Assembly: GCA_963850195.1 (NCBI GenBank)
Contig: CAWKKD010000005.1
Span: 1,364,001 to 1,428,000, forward strand
Origin: Actinoallomurus sp963850195
Lineage (GTDB): Bacteria; Actinomycetota; Actinomycetes; Streptosporangiales; Streptosporangiaceae
Length of the DNA: 64,000 nt
Direction: 5' to 3'
The notes beneath the pieces were generated by a model. It ran no database searches. It was not told the origin of the DNA and saw only the letters and a program-made list of their open reading frames with translations. The position numbers and the translations under genes were made by a program. Of the stretch, positions 1 through 7,921 are shown one piece after another (positions within the stretch are counted from its first letter, which is position 1; each line of letters begins with the position of its first letter).

Positions 1-861
1 CCGTTCGCCTCCCACATCCCGACGATCTTCATCGGGCTGGCGCTGTTCGGCGGGGCCGGCAGCCTCCTCGACGTCGCCATGAACGCCCAAGGCGTGGTCG
101 TACAGGAACGCTACGGGCGCTCGATCATGTCCGGGCTGCACGGCCTGTGGAGCGTCGGCGCGCTGGCCGGGTCCGCGGTCGCCGGCGTGATGGCCAGGGC
201 CGACGTCGGCGCGCCCGTCCACCTCCTCGTCGTCGGCGGCGTCATCGCCGTGGCCGGCGTGGCCGTCGGCGGCCGGCTCGCCCCGGCGCCGCCGCCCACC
301 GCCGGCAAGGTGTTCGCGCGGCCGGACCGCTTCCTCCTCCTGCTCGGCGTCATCACCTTCTGCGGGCTCTTCGCCGAGGCCGCCGCCGCCGACTGGAGCG
401 CGGTCTACCTGCGGACCACCGCGCACTCCACGGAGGGCGTCGCCGCGTGGGGCTACTCCGCGTTCGCCCTGGCCATGGCCGCGGGGCGGCTCACCGGAGA
501 CCGTCTCGTCGCGCGGATCGGGCCGAGCCTGCTCGTACGCGCCGCCGCGCTCGTCGGCGCGGCCGGGCTCGCCCTCGCGCTACTGGTCCCGGTGACGCCC
601 GTCGTCATCGGCGCGTTCGCGATGCTCGGGATCGGCGTGGCCACGGTCGTGCCGCTGACCTTCAGCGCCGCGGGCCGCATCCCCGGCCACGACCCGGGCA
701 CGTCGGTGGCCGCCGTCGCCACCGTCGGGTACGCCGGCTGGATGCTCGCCCCGCCCACGATCGGCCTCGTCGCCCAGGGCACCTCGCTGACCGTCGCGCT
801 CGCCCTGGTCGCCGTGATGACCGCCCTCATCGCCGTGCCCACGGGCGCCCTGCGCGAGTGA
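1..861 (+). CDS. MFS transporter, C-terminal part (5' truncated by window edge)
   Basis: The reading frame is open from base 1, so the start lies outside the window; 286 residues are visible. It is a chain of hydrophobic Ala/Gly/Val/Leu helices, as in the second half plus the end of the first half of a major facilitator permease. A signature-like loop VVVQERYGRSIMSGLHGLWS lies between two helices and a short basic loop (GRLTGDRLVARIG) follows a later one, which fits the conserved intracellular loops of the YbjJ/fucose-permease-like MFS group. The substrate cannot be told. Codon use is typical of the genome. No downstream partner is visible. Confidence 0.85.
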   Translation, partial: PFASHIPTIFIGLALFGGAGSLLDVAMNAQGVVVQERYGRSIMSGLHGLWSVGALAGSAVAGVMARADVGAPVHLLVVGGVIAVAGVAVGGRLAPAPPPTAGKVFARPDRFLLLLGVITFCGLFAEAAAADWSAVYLRTTAHSTEGVAAWGYSAFALAMAAGRLTGDRLVARIGPSLLVRAAALVGAAGLALALLVPVTPVVIGAFAMLGIGVATVVPLTFSAAGRIPGHDPGTSVAAVATVGYAGWMLAPPTIGLVAQGTSLTVALALVAVMTALIAVPTGALRE

Positions 862-1000
862 CGGCGCAGGCCGGTCATCGGCGGACGTCACACCCCACGG
901 CGGTCACGCAGGGTGACAAGGTGACGGCGACGGGTATCGCCTAGGTGAGATCACCGGCGGTTCCCGCCGGCGTCCCGTACCAGCCGAAGGAGCAACGAAG

Positions 1001-1468
1001 ATGACCGTCCTCACGGACCGGGCACCGCTCGGCACGCACGACCTGGAGTCCCTGATCCCGTCCGCCCTCTTCACCCGGCTCGCCACACGGGTCGCGCGCG
1101 AGACGGGCGCCGACCACGAGCACGCCGAACGCGTCGTACGCGCCGCGCTCGCGTTCCTCGTGGCGTGCGCCCGCAACCCGGAGACGCCGCTCGCGCCGTC
1201 ACGCGCAGTCGACGAGGGCTGGCACGCCTTCGTGCTGCACACCCGCGAGTACGCCGACTTCTGCGAGCGCGTGGCGGGCCGGTTCATCCACCACGCGCCC
1301 GAGGACGAGCCGGCCGGTGAGCCGCTCGACGTCGCGGCGCGCAGCGGCATGACGGCCGTCCTCATGCGCCACAGCGGCCTGCCGGTGGACGAGGAGCTGT
1401 GGAACACGAAGGACGGCTCCTGCTCGGCGAACTGCGGGCGCTGCTGCTCCGACCACGGGTCGGGCTGA
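1001..1468 (+). CDS. Conserved actinobacterial protein with WHxF motif and Cys-rich C-terminus
   Basis: 155 residues, with an AAGGAG ribosome site about 8 nt before the ATG. The middle carries DEGWHAFVLHTREYADFC followed by GRFIHH, a pattern I recall from small actinobacterial proteins distantly like the plant glycine-rich-domain (GRDP) family. The function is unknown. The last 20 residues hold four cysteines (CSANCGRCC), which could bind a metal or form disulfides. There is no signal peptide or membrane helix, so it is probably cytoplasmic. It stands alone, and its stop codon touches a long inverted repeat that likely ends transcription. Confidence 0.75.
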   Translation: MTVLTDRAPLGTHDLESLIPSALFTRLATRVARETGADHEHAERVVRAALAFLVACARNPETPLAPSRAVDEGWHAFVLHTREYADFCERVAGRFIHHAPEDEPAGEPLDVAARSGMTAVLMRHSGLPVDEELWNTKDGSCSANCGRCCSDHGSG

Positions 1469-1527
1469 GAGACTGTTCGGGGACCCTCGCTCCGCGCAGG
1501 GGGGGATGGGGTTCTTCAACAGTCTCT
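1468..1527. terminator. Long inverted repeat between convergent genes
   Basis: Perfect 10-bp arms (AGAGACTGTT at 1468-1477, AACAGTCTCT at 1518-1527). Inside them more bases pair when G-U is allowed (ACCC with GGGT and neighbours), giving one long hairpin. It starts on the stop codon of the upstream gene and ends 9 bp before the convergent PH-domain gene's stop, so it could terminate both. Neither side has a clear U-tract. Confidence 0.6.
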
Positions 1528-1535
1528 GGGGCGGC

Positions 1536-3029
1536 TCAGCTCTCCCGGAAGGGCTCGAGCAGTCCGGGAAGCGCCTTGTCGGCCAGGGCCACCGCGTCGC
1601 CCAACGGCAGGTCCTGCACGTCGACCTGCTGACGGCCCGCGGCGGTCGTGGCGACCAGGGTGGCCAGACCGCCCCGACGCTGGAAGAACGACTGCTCGAT
1701 GTTCCAGCCGATGATCCCGGCGCACGCCAGCGCGCTGCGCCGCCGTACGAGCGATCCGCGACGGCTGACGAGGGTCCCGTCGATCAGGGCATGGCCGAGC
1801 GAACGCGAGCGGTCGTAGGCGAGCAGCGCCGCCGCGGGCAGGAGCGCCAGCGAGGCCTCCCACGCCCACGCGGGCAGCACGTCGAGACCCCACAGGGCGA
1901 GGATCGCGGCCACGATGACGGCGGCGCCGCCGATCGCGCGGGTGTACCTGCGCCGGGTGGCCCGCCGTCCGTGCGCGGTCAGCGCGCTGGTCAGCGGCGT
2001 CTTCTTGCCCAGCACCTCGATGCCGACGCGGAGGGCCTCGGCGCGCGGACCCGGCGGGAGCAACAGCGATCCGCCGCGTTCCGCACCGCGCCCCACGCGG
2101 AGGCCGGTCGTGATGGCGAGGCAGCGCGCGCCGCGCGCGAGGCGCAGCGGGAGCGGCTCACTGATCTCGACGCCGCGCAGCCGGCGTTCCTCGATCGTGG
2201 TCTGCCGGGTCGTGATCAGGCCGCGCGTGACGTGCAGGGTGCCGGCGCTGTTGCGGGTGAGCCGGAACCGGAAGAACGCCAGGACGTACCCGAGGGTCGA
2301 GGCGATCACCACGAGCACGAGCAGGGCGATCGCGGCCTCGAGCACCTCGACCGGCACCGACGCGCGCTCCCACCGGTCCAGCATCGTGCTCACGATGCCC
2401 AGCTGACCGGGGTCGACGTGCCCCTCGTTGAAGGCGCGGCCGGCGACACCGCCGATGACGCCGACCGTGAGCAGGCCGGTCAGCGAGAACGGGCCGTACC
2501 GCACCCAGCTCCCGGGGACGCTCGCCAGCACGGTCTCGCGGGGTTCCACCACGGCGGCGGCGTCCTGCGAGGTACGCGACGGCGCGCGGTGCAGCAGCTC
2601 GTCGCGCAGCCGGGCGGCCTCGGTGGCGTTCAGGGCGTCGAGCTTCACGCCGTCGTCCTTGCGGTCGGACCGCCCGGTGCCGACCTTGACCCGGGACAGG
2701 CCCAGCGCGCGGTGCAGCAGGTGCGCCGTGACGTCGACGGAGCGCACCCGGTCGCGCGGGATCGTGAGCACCTGCCGCCGGAACAGGCCCTTGCGCACCT
2801 GGACCTGCTCGTTCGTTACCCGGTACGTCGTGGTGAACCAGCGCAGGAGCCCGGTCCCCATCAGCAGCACGGCCGCGCCGATGCCCCACCACGCGTTGCC
2901 GTTCGCCGTACCGGCGAAGACCAGGCCGATCAGTACCGGCCAGGCGCGCAGGAGCTCCTGGATCGGGTGCACGACGAGCATGCGGTTGGACAGGCGCCGC
3001 CAGCCGTCGGGGGTCTCGGCGACACTCAC
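1536..3029 (-). CDS. Bacterial PH-domain membrane protein (YdbT-like)
   Basis: 497 residues. Hydrophobic helix pairs lie near residues 28-62, 178-200, 228-250 and 365-400. They separate three bacterial PH (bPH_2/DUF304) modules, the first with VTNEQVQVRKGLFRR followed by IPRDRVRSVDV. This is the layout of Bacillus YdbT, an integral membrane protein of unsettled function made with YdbS. The GTG start overlaps the stop of the upstream YdbS-like gene (GTGA), which indicates translational coupling. In Bacillus the ydbST pair has been linked to resistance to certain antimicrobial peptides and amylocyclicin; any such role here is inference. Confidence 0.85.
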   Translation of the reverse strand: MSVAETPDGWRRLSNRMLVVHPIQELLRAWPVLIGLVFAGTANGNAWWGIGAAVLLMGTGLLRWFTTTYRVTNEQVQVRKGLFRRQVLTIPRDRVRSVDVTAHLLHRALGLSRVKVGTGRSDRKDDGVKLDALNATEAARLRDELLHRAPSRTSQDAAAVVEPRETVLASVPGSWVRYGPFSLTGLLTVGVIGGVAGRAFNEGHVDPGQLGIVSTMLDRWERASVPVEVLEAAIALLVLVVIASTLGYVLAFFRFRLTRNSAGTLHVTRGLITTRQTTIEERRLRGVEISEPLPLRLARGARCLAITTGLRVGRGAERGGSLLLPPGPRAEALRVGIEVLGKKTPLTSALTAHGRRATRRRYTRAIGGAAVIVAAILALWGLDVLPAWAWEASLALLPAAALLAYDRSRSLGHALIDGTLVSRRGSLVRRRSALACAGIIGWNIEQSFFQRRGGLATLVATTAAGRQQVDVQDLPLGDAVALADKALPGLLEPFRES

Positions 3030-3517
3030 GTGGCATCACTCTGGTCGGCCTGCGTGCCGTCGGTGAGCTCGTCGGCGAGACGCCGCGCGGTCTCACGGTC
3101 GAGACCGTTGATCTTCAACGGCCCGGCCGCCGACGCCGTCGTCACCGTGACCTTGGCGAGGCCGAAGAGCTGCTCGATCGGCCCCTGCTCGCTGTCGACG
3201 GTCTGGATACGGGAGATCGGGGCGATGCGGCGCTGCTGGTTGAACCATCCGGACTGGGTGTAGACCGCCTCCGGCGTCGACTCCCAGCGGTGCACCCGGT
3301 ATCGCCACTGCGGCATCACCGCGATGTGCAGGATGGCGAGGACCGCGGTGACGATCATGGCGATGACGAGTGCCTCACGGTGTTTGTAGATCCACCACAA
3401 GAGCTCCACCGCGAACACGCCCAGCCACCCGACCAGGGCGCGGATCGCCCAATACGCCAGGGCCCGCCGGTGAACGAGATTGCGCGGCGGCCGGAGCTTG
3501 ACCTCAGTTGACTGCAT
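3026..3517 (-). CDS. Bacterial PH-domain membrane protein (YdbS-like)
   Basis: 163 residues from the ATG at 3517 (MQSTEVKLRPP). A longer in-frame extension to 3703 reads as unlikely N-terminal sequence. Two membrane helices (about residues 22-38 and 47-66) precede one bacterial PH module with the family hallmark QQRRIAPISRIQTVDSEQGP and GLAKVTVTTAS. It is the first gene of a two-gene operon with the larger three-PH-module protein; the pair is expected to form a membrane complex. An inverted repeat at 3557-3573 lies in its upstream region. Confidence 0.85.
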   Translation of the reverse strand: MQSTEVKLRPPRNLVHRRALAYWAIRALVGWLGVFAVELLWWIYKHREALVIAMIVTAVLAILHIAVMPQWRYRVHRWESTPEAVYTQSGWFNQQRRIAPISRIQTVDSEQGPIEQLFGLAKVTVTTASAAGPLKINGLDRETARRLADELTDGTQADQSDAT

Positions 3518-3556
3518 AGTGTCGATCCTGGCAGACGGCGTCGGCTCACCGCAGAG

Positions 3557-3573
3557 CAACACGTCCGGTGTTG
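3557..3573. promoter_or_regulatory. Inverted repeat upstream of PH-domain operon
   Basis: CAACAC and GTGTTG arms (perfect 6 bp) around GTCCG, about 40 bp before the ATG of the YdbS-like gene. It could be an operator or a promoter-proximal hairpin. The 232-bp gap between this gene and the DUF3291 gene holds nothing else I can name. Confidence 0.3.
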
Positions 3574-3749
3574 AACCAGTACACATGTCACTAAGTGGTC
3601 GGCTCCGTAAATCCTTCGGGGGCTGACTGTGGAGCCTGTGTTGTGTGTGGTGCGGGGTTGGATGCGGATCCGCCGTAGCGCAGACGCATCTGTTCGCCGT
3701 CATTCAATCGAGGCGTTTGACGGCGAACCCAGTCGTTCAGACCTCCTTG

Positions 3750-4307
3750 TCAGCGAACCTGGTCGCTCGTCGGCCCGATGCCTTTGATCCTGGTCGGAGT
3801 TCCCTCCGGGGCGAACGAGTGGTGGAAGGTGAAGGCGTGCGGCGCGGAGCCGTGGTCGTGGAGGTGTTCCAGCCTGGAGACCCCGTCCTGCCAGGTGGGT
3901 ATCACGCCGTCGGAGACCCACCAGAACACGTAACTTGGGTGTCCTGTCCTCTCGAACCAGTCGTAACGCCTGTTCAGCGCCTCACGGTGCAGACCGGTGT
4001 AGATGGCGTCGAAGGCGGGGCGCAGGTCGGTCCAGAGTGAGAGGGTCGCGGCCAGGGCGGTGGTTTCCTCCGTATGGCCCTTGCCGTACCAGGTCGGTAC
4101 GGCGAACTCTCCCCACGCACCCCAGTCCGAGTCGAAGAGTGTGCCCCGGTATCCGTCTGCCGCTTCAGCACGAGCGAGGTACCCGGGGTGCTGGCTGATC
4201 TTCCGGTAGACGGCCTCGCCGCTGTCGTGGAATTCGCGCGTGAGAGGTGCGGGATCGGCGAGAGGTGACTTCAGGACGCCGAATGTGTACAGCGCAAGAT
4301 GAGGCAT
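3750..4307 (-). CDS. DUF3291 domain-containing protein
   Basis: 185 residues, ATG with a GGGAGAG ribosome site close upstream. The N-terminus HLALYTFGVLKSPLADP and the later aromatic-rich block PSYVFWWVSDGVIPTW are typical of DUF3291, a ferredoxin-like/dimeric alpha-beta barrel fold related to small monooxygenases. No catalytic role is established for the family. Cytoplasmic; no partner gene is adjacent (155 bp to the next gene). Confidence 0.8.
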   Translation of the reverse strand: MPHLALYTFGVLKSPLADPAPLTREFHDSGEAVYRKISQHPGYLARAEAADGYRGTLFDSDWGAWGEFAVPTWYGKGHTEETTALAATLSLWTDLRPAFDAIYTGLHREALNRRYDWFERTGHPSYVFWWVSDGVIPTWQDGVSRLEHLHDHGSAPHAFTFHHSFAPEGTPTRIKGIGPTSDQVR

Positions 4308-4462
4308 GCGTCTCTCCCTGGTTGGGGGTGCCTGGTCCTGTGCGACCGTGGGCGGCCGATCGGTTCGCCTGCCACACCCGTCCGTACCCCCTGTCCGGTA
4401 GCCCCGAGTGCCGCCTGGCGTGGCCGGTTCGCCCAGGCGGGCCTGGCCGGGCTCAAAGACCG

Positions 4463-4924
4463 TCAGGTACGCGCGGCCTCGGCTACGGCCTTGACCCGCT
4501 CGAGCGTCTGGCGCATACCCTCGATCGCGAGGGCCTCGCGGTCACGGCCGAGCAGCCCGCTGCGGGTGACCATCCGGACCAGCAACGGCGGCGCACCGAC
4601 GCGCGCCCGCCACTCGGTGACGCGGGTGCCGCCGTCCTCCTCCTCGACGCGGTAGCCCCAGACCGTCCGCGACTCGACGACCTCGAACGCGAACCGGCTC
4701 GGCCGCTCGTACTCGATCACCTTGCAGCGCGTCGTCCACCGCATCAGCCCGCGCTTGTTGGAACCGGTGAACGTCGCACCGAGGCCGGGCTCCGTGGTCC
4801 AGGTGCCGCCGCTGTTCTCCGGACTCCACTCTCCATAGCGCTCGACGTCGGAGACGAGCTCCCAGACGACCTCGGGTGACGCCTCGACCCACACCGACAC
4901 CTCGTCCGTGTTCGCCTGGTCCAT
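4463..4924 (-). CDS. SRPBCC (START/Bet v1-like) family protein
   Basis: 153 residues from the ATG at 4924 (MDQANTDEVSVWVEASPEVV). The VxASPEVVWELVSDVERYGEW opening, divided by the ligand-cavity strands and a long C-terminal helix, is the polyketide-cyclase-2-like SRPBCC pattern. Such proteins bind hydrophobic ligands; a specific ligand cannot be told. It is divergent from a MarR regulator, and a strong 27-bp dyad lies between them at 5023-5049, so the MarR protein probably represses this gene in a ligand-dependent way (inference). Confidence 0.85.
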   Translation of the reverse strand: MDQANTDEVSVWVEASPEVVWELVSDVERYGEWSPENSGGTWTTEPGLGATFTGSNKRGLMRWTTRCKVIEYERPSRFAFEVVESRTVWGYRVEEEDGGTRVTEWRARVGAPPLLVRMVTRSGLLGRDREALAIEGMRQTLERVKAVAEAART

Positions 4925-5022
4925 GAGTTTCTCCGCTCTCGGTCGCGCGTCTCCGACGTGCGCCGGAACGACACCAGGAAGGTACCGGCGACGGGGACGA
5001 ACCGGTAGCCCGCGCACTCTTG

Positions 5023-5049
5023 GGCGCACCTATCGGCGATAGATGCGCC
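5023..5049. promoter_or_regulatory. 27-bp dyad, likely MarR operator
   Basis: Left arm GGCGCACCTATC and right arm GATAGATGCGCC flank GGC; the arms are complementary at 11 of 12 positions. The site lies in the 161-bp divergent region, 37 bp before the MarR start codon, as expected for an autoregulating MarR repressor that also controls the SRPBCC gene. Confidence 0.65.
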
Positions 5050-5085
5050 ACAATCGGCGTCATGCGTAGCGCCAGGGAGTGAGAC

Positions 5086-5595
5086 ATGGGCGACAACGCG
5101 GATGCGCGCGGGTCTGGGACCGGGCATGTGCTGGGCCGCCAGCTCAACTTCGCCGCCAAGGCGGGGCGCGGCCATCTGGAGCAGCGGCTCTCCGCCGCCG
5201 GGTCGAGCTTCGCGGTCTGGACGGCGCTGTTCGCGCTGCAGGCCGAGGGTCCACTGATCCAGCGTGAGCTGGCCGAGACGCTCAACGTGGAGGGTCCGAC
5301 TCTGACGCGCCATCTCGCGCGCATGGAGGCGGATGGGTTGATCGAGCGCCGTCGCACCAGTGCGGACCGCCGCGCGGCGGTCGTACGGCTGACCTCCGCC
5401 GGTGAGGACGCGCTCGAGCGACTGTCCTCGATCGTGAGTGCGGGCGGTGACACCCTGCTCGACGGCTTCTCCCCCGAGGAGATCGACGCGTTCTCCGGTT
5501 ACCTGGCGCGGGTGATCCGCAACGTCGAGCTCGCGGGGCGCGTACGCCGCCGTGGGCCGGCCCGTACGCGCGAGGGACGAAGCGACCGGACCTGA
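5086..5595 (+). CDS. MarR family transcriptional regulator
   Basis: 169 residues, AGGGAG ribosome site 7 nt before the ATG. The winged helix-turn-helix spans about residues 60-120: IQRELAETLNVEGPTLTRHL (recognition helix) then MEADGLIERRRTSADRRA (wing), followed by VRLTSAGEDAL and a C-terminal dimerisation helix. The basic tail (RRRGPARTREGRSDRT) is longer than in many relatives. It is probably a repressor of the divergent SRPBCC gene and of itself through the dyad at 5023-5049. Confidence 0.9.
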   Translation: MGDNADARGSGTGHVLGRQLNFAAKAGRGHLEQRLSAAGSSFAVWTALFALQAEGPLIQRELAETLNVEGPTLTRHLARMEADGLIERRRTSADRRAAVVRLTSAGEDALERLSSIVSAGGDTLLDGFSPEEIDAFSGYLARVIRNVELAGRVRRRGPARTREGRSDRT

Positions 5596-5694
5596 GCCGG
5601 GCACCGCCGACGAGCGCCTTGCCCGACAGGTCTGTTCACCGATGGTCATCGATGGCAGACTCTGCCCGCATTGTGGTGATCGGAGGTGGAATCG

Positions 5695-6564
5695 GTGGCG
5701 GTCGCAGTGCATTCGACGAGCAGGCCGACCGTCCGTCGCCGCATCGTCGGTGCGCAGTTGCGCCGGCTGCGGGAATCCTCCGGCGTCACCCGACAGCAGG
5801 CGGGCGAGGCCATCAAGGCCGCCGAGGCGAAGATCGGCCGGATCGAGCTCGGACGCGTCGGGCTCGACCAGAACAGCGTGATCGAGCTGCTCACGCTGTA
5901 CGGCATCCACGACGAGGCAGAGCGCGACGCGCTCCTCGAGCTGGTACGTGAGGCCAACCGCCCCGGCTGGCTCCAGGCCTACAGCAGCGCGGTGCCGGCG
6001 TGGTTCCGGCCGTACGTCGACCTCGAGGAGGCGGCGCAGGTCATCCGCACCTACGAGGTCCAGTTCATCCCCGGGCTGCTGCAGACCGCCGACTACGCGC
6101 GGTCGGTCATCGCACGCGGGATGTCGCGGCCGCCGGCCAAGGAGGTCGAACGGCGGGTGGAGCTGCGGCTGCGGCGGCAGCAGATCCTGACCGCCGCGAA
6201 CCCGACGCGTCTGTGGGCGGTCATCGACGAGGGGGCGCTGCGCCGGCCGATCGGCGGCCCCGACGTCTCACGCGCCCAGCTGCGCGCGCTGCTGGACGCC
6301 GCGCGGCTCGAGCACATCACGGTGCAGGTCATGCCGTTCCGCGTCGGTGGCCACGCCGGCGAGGCGGGGGCGTTCACGATCCTTCGCTTCCCCGAGCCGG
6401 AGCTGCACGACATCGCCTACCTCGAGCAGCTCACCGGGGCGATGTACCTGGAGAAGGACGACGACATGGACCACTACAGCGCGGCCATGGAACGGTTGTG
6501 CGTGCAGAGCGCGTCGCCCGAGGAGTCCGTCGACCTGATCAGCAAAATGATCAGGGAGATCTAA
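5695..6564 (+). CDS. WhiJ-like helix-turn-helix regulator with DUF5753 domain
   Basis: 289 residues from the GTG at 5695, preferred over the GTG at 5686 because GGAGG at 5682-5686 is then correctly spaced (8 nt). An XRE-type helix-turn-helix sits near residues 14-68 (GAQLRRLRESSGVTRQQAGE, AKIGRIELGRV). It is followed by the DUF5753 domain with its hallmarks YEVQFIPGLLQTADYAR, RLRRQQIL and IDEGALRRPIGG. Relatives include WhiJ and AbaA-locus regulators of Streptomyces, which act with a DUF397 protein and a histidine-kinase-like ATPase. It is convergent with a second copy (10 bp gap); no DUF397 gene is present. Confidence 0.88.
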   Translation: MAVAVHSTSRPTVRRRIVGAQLRRLRESSGVTRQQAGEAIKAAEAKIGRIELGRVGLDQNSVIELLTLYGIHDEAERDALLELVREANRPGWLQAYSSAVPAWFRPYVDLEEAAQVIRTYEVQFIPGLLQTADYARSVIARGMSRPPAKEVERRVELRLRRQQILTAANPTRLWAVIDEGALRRPIGGPDVSRAQLRALLDAARLEHITVQVMPFRVGGHAGEAGAFTILRFPEPELHDIAYLEQLTGAMYLEKDDDMDHYSAAMERLCVQSASPEESVDLISKMIREI

Positions 6565-6574
6565 AGGGCCGCGG

Positions 6575-7480
6575 TCAGAGTTCGCGGAGGATGTTTCCCA
6601 GAGTGTCGCGAATCTTGGTGGTCGACTGGGCACCGACGCAAAGGCGTTCCATGACGGCGAGGTAATGATCGACCTCGTCACGCTTGTCCAAATACAACGC
6701 CGACGTCAACTGCTCCAAATACACCACATCCGGCAAATCACGCTCAGCAAACCGCAAAATACTGAACGGACCACCCGCCGCCGCATGACCCCCCAGATCA
6801 AACGGCACCACCTGCAACGTCACATTCGGCAACTCCGTCAGCTCGACCAGATGACGCAACTGACGCCGCATCACCTCAACCCCACCCAACGGACGCCGCA
6901 ACGCCGCCTCATCCACCACCGCCCAAAAATGCGGCGGATCCTCCTGCGTCAACAACGACTGACGACGCATCCGCAACCCGACCCGCCGCTCAACCTCATG
7001 ACCCGGCGCATCAGGATGCCCCAACAACGTCACCGCACGCGCATAATCCTCGGTCTGCAACAACCCAGGAACAAACTGCACCTCATAACACCGAATACGA
7101 GACGCAGCCTCCTCCAAACCGATATAGACCTCGAACCAACCCGGCAGAATATCCGTATACGAATGCCACCAACCAGGCTCATTCGCCCGCTCCGCCAACC
7201 CCAGCATCGCCGCCGACTCCGCAGCATCCGCCACGCCGTACAACGCCAAAAGATCAGCCACATCACGACGCCGGAACCGAACACGACCCAGCTCCATACG
7301 ACTGATCTTCGAATGCGACGCCCGAATCGCCTCGCCGGCCTCCTCACACGTGATCCCACGAGCCTCACGCAGACGACGCAGCTGAGAACCCAACACGATC
7401 CGCAACACCGTCGGCCCACCACGATGAGAACCGAACATGTCACCGACGGCGACCTCACCGCCCGCCTGAGACCCGATCAT
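6575..7480 (-). CDS. WhiJ-like helix-turn-helix regulator with DUF5753 domain, atypical composition
   Basis: 301 residues with the same architecture as its neighbour: N-terminal XRE domain (GSQLRRLREARGITCEEAGE, SKISRMELGRVRF), then DUF5753 with YEVQFVPGLLQTEDYAR and VDEAALRRPLGG. Odd feature: from about 6690 to 7480 the gene uses many T- and G-ending codons (TTT, ATT, TTG, GTG, GTT), while neighbours use C-ending codons. The last 35 or so codons (6575-6690) look native. This suggests acquired DNA joined to a native 3' end. Start choice is uncertain: in-frame GTG/ATG codons lie within the first 15 residues. It may recognise the TGCA-N2-TGCA motifs nearby (inference). Confidence 0.85.
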   Translation of the reverse strand: MIGSQAGGEVAVGDMFGSHRGGPTVLRIVLGSQLRRLREARGITCEEAGEAIRASHSKISRMELGRVRFRRRDVADLLALYGVADAAESAAMLGLAERANEPGWWHSYTDILPGWFEVYIGLEEAASRIRCYEVQFVPGLLQTEDYARAVTLLGHPDAPGHEVERRVGLRMRRQSLLTQEDPPHFWAVVDEAALRRPLGGVEVMRRQLRHLVELTELPNVTLQVVPFDLGGHAAAGGPFSILRFAERDLPDVVYLEQLTSALYLDKRDEVDHYLAVMERLCVGAQSTTKIRDTLGNILREL

Positions 7481-7921
7481 CTGCTCCCCTAAGACACCGG
7501 AATCGGCTCAGTGTCCCACCCGGAGTTGAGTATTCAAGCCTCACTAGAACACCGCCACGCCAAGTAAGCGTAGAACAACGCATCGCGAGGACGACGCCCA
7601 ACGAAGCCGTCCGGTTCGCGCGCACATGCTGCGCACACCGCACTCCTGACGCATCGATACTGGTCATGGCGCTGCCGGTGGCCGGATCCGGCCACTGCAA
7701 GTGCACGGACTCATTCGGTCGGATTTCCCGTCCCCTCCGCGCCATTTCGTCGCGCGCCCCTTCCAAAGGACCCGCTGACCTGCCCGGCGAGCCTCCCGGT
7801 GATTACAGAGAGCTGATGTTCAATGACGGAAGGTGATCGGACGGAGATCGGGCCGGCTCAGCCGGGCCGGCCGCACACAACACCCGTCCGGGGCCAGATC
7901 GCACACGACAGGAGATAGATG
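7481..7921. other. Intergenic region between divergent DUF5753 regulator and secreted-protein gene
   Basis: About 440 bp without a convincing gene. The first 80 bp are AT-richer than the chromosome and continue the foreign composition of the adjacent regulator. One TGCA-N2-TGCA motif lies at 7696-7705. A minus-strand open frame (7455-7766) overlaps the regulator's start and has no family features. No DUF397 gene, the usual partner of DUF5753 regulators, is found here. Confidence 0.6.
7696..7705. promoter_or_regulatory. TGCA-N2-TGCA motif (copy 1)
   Basis: TGCAAGTGCA, same spacing as the copies at 8927-8936 and 8957-8966. It lies about 215 bp upstream of the DUF5753 regulator and a similar distance before the DUF642-like gene. 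A role as a shared operator is inferred. Confidence 0.3.

Noticed and set aside
1506..3263. A 585-residue open frame on the plus strand, antisense to the PH-domain genes
   Set aside because: It mirrors the codon pattern of the real genes, has a composition of Arg/Gln/Gly repeats and no domain. Antisense frames of this kind occur across the window in this GC-rich DNA.
3518..3703. N-terminal extension of the YdbS-like protein
   Set aside because: The extra 62 residues are Thr/Pro/His-rich, resemble no PH protein, and cover the promoter-like region.
7455..7766. DUF397 partner gene upstream of the atypical DUF5753 regulator
   Set aside because: The frame overlaps the regulator start and lacks DUF397 hallmarks.
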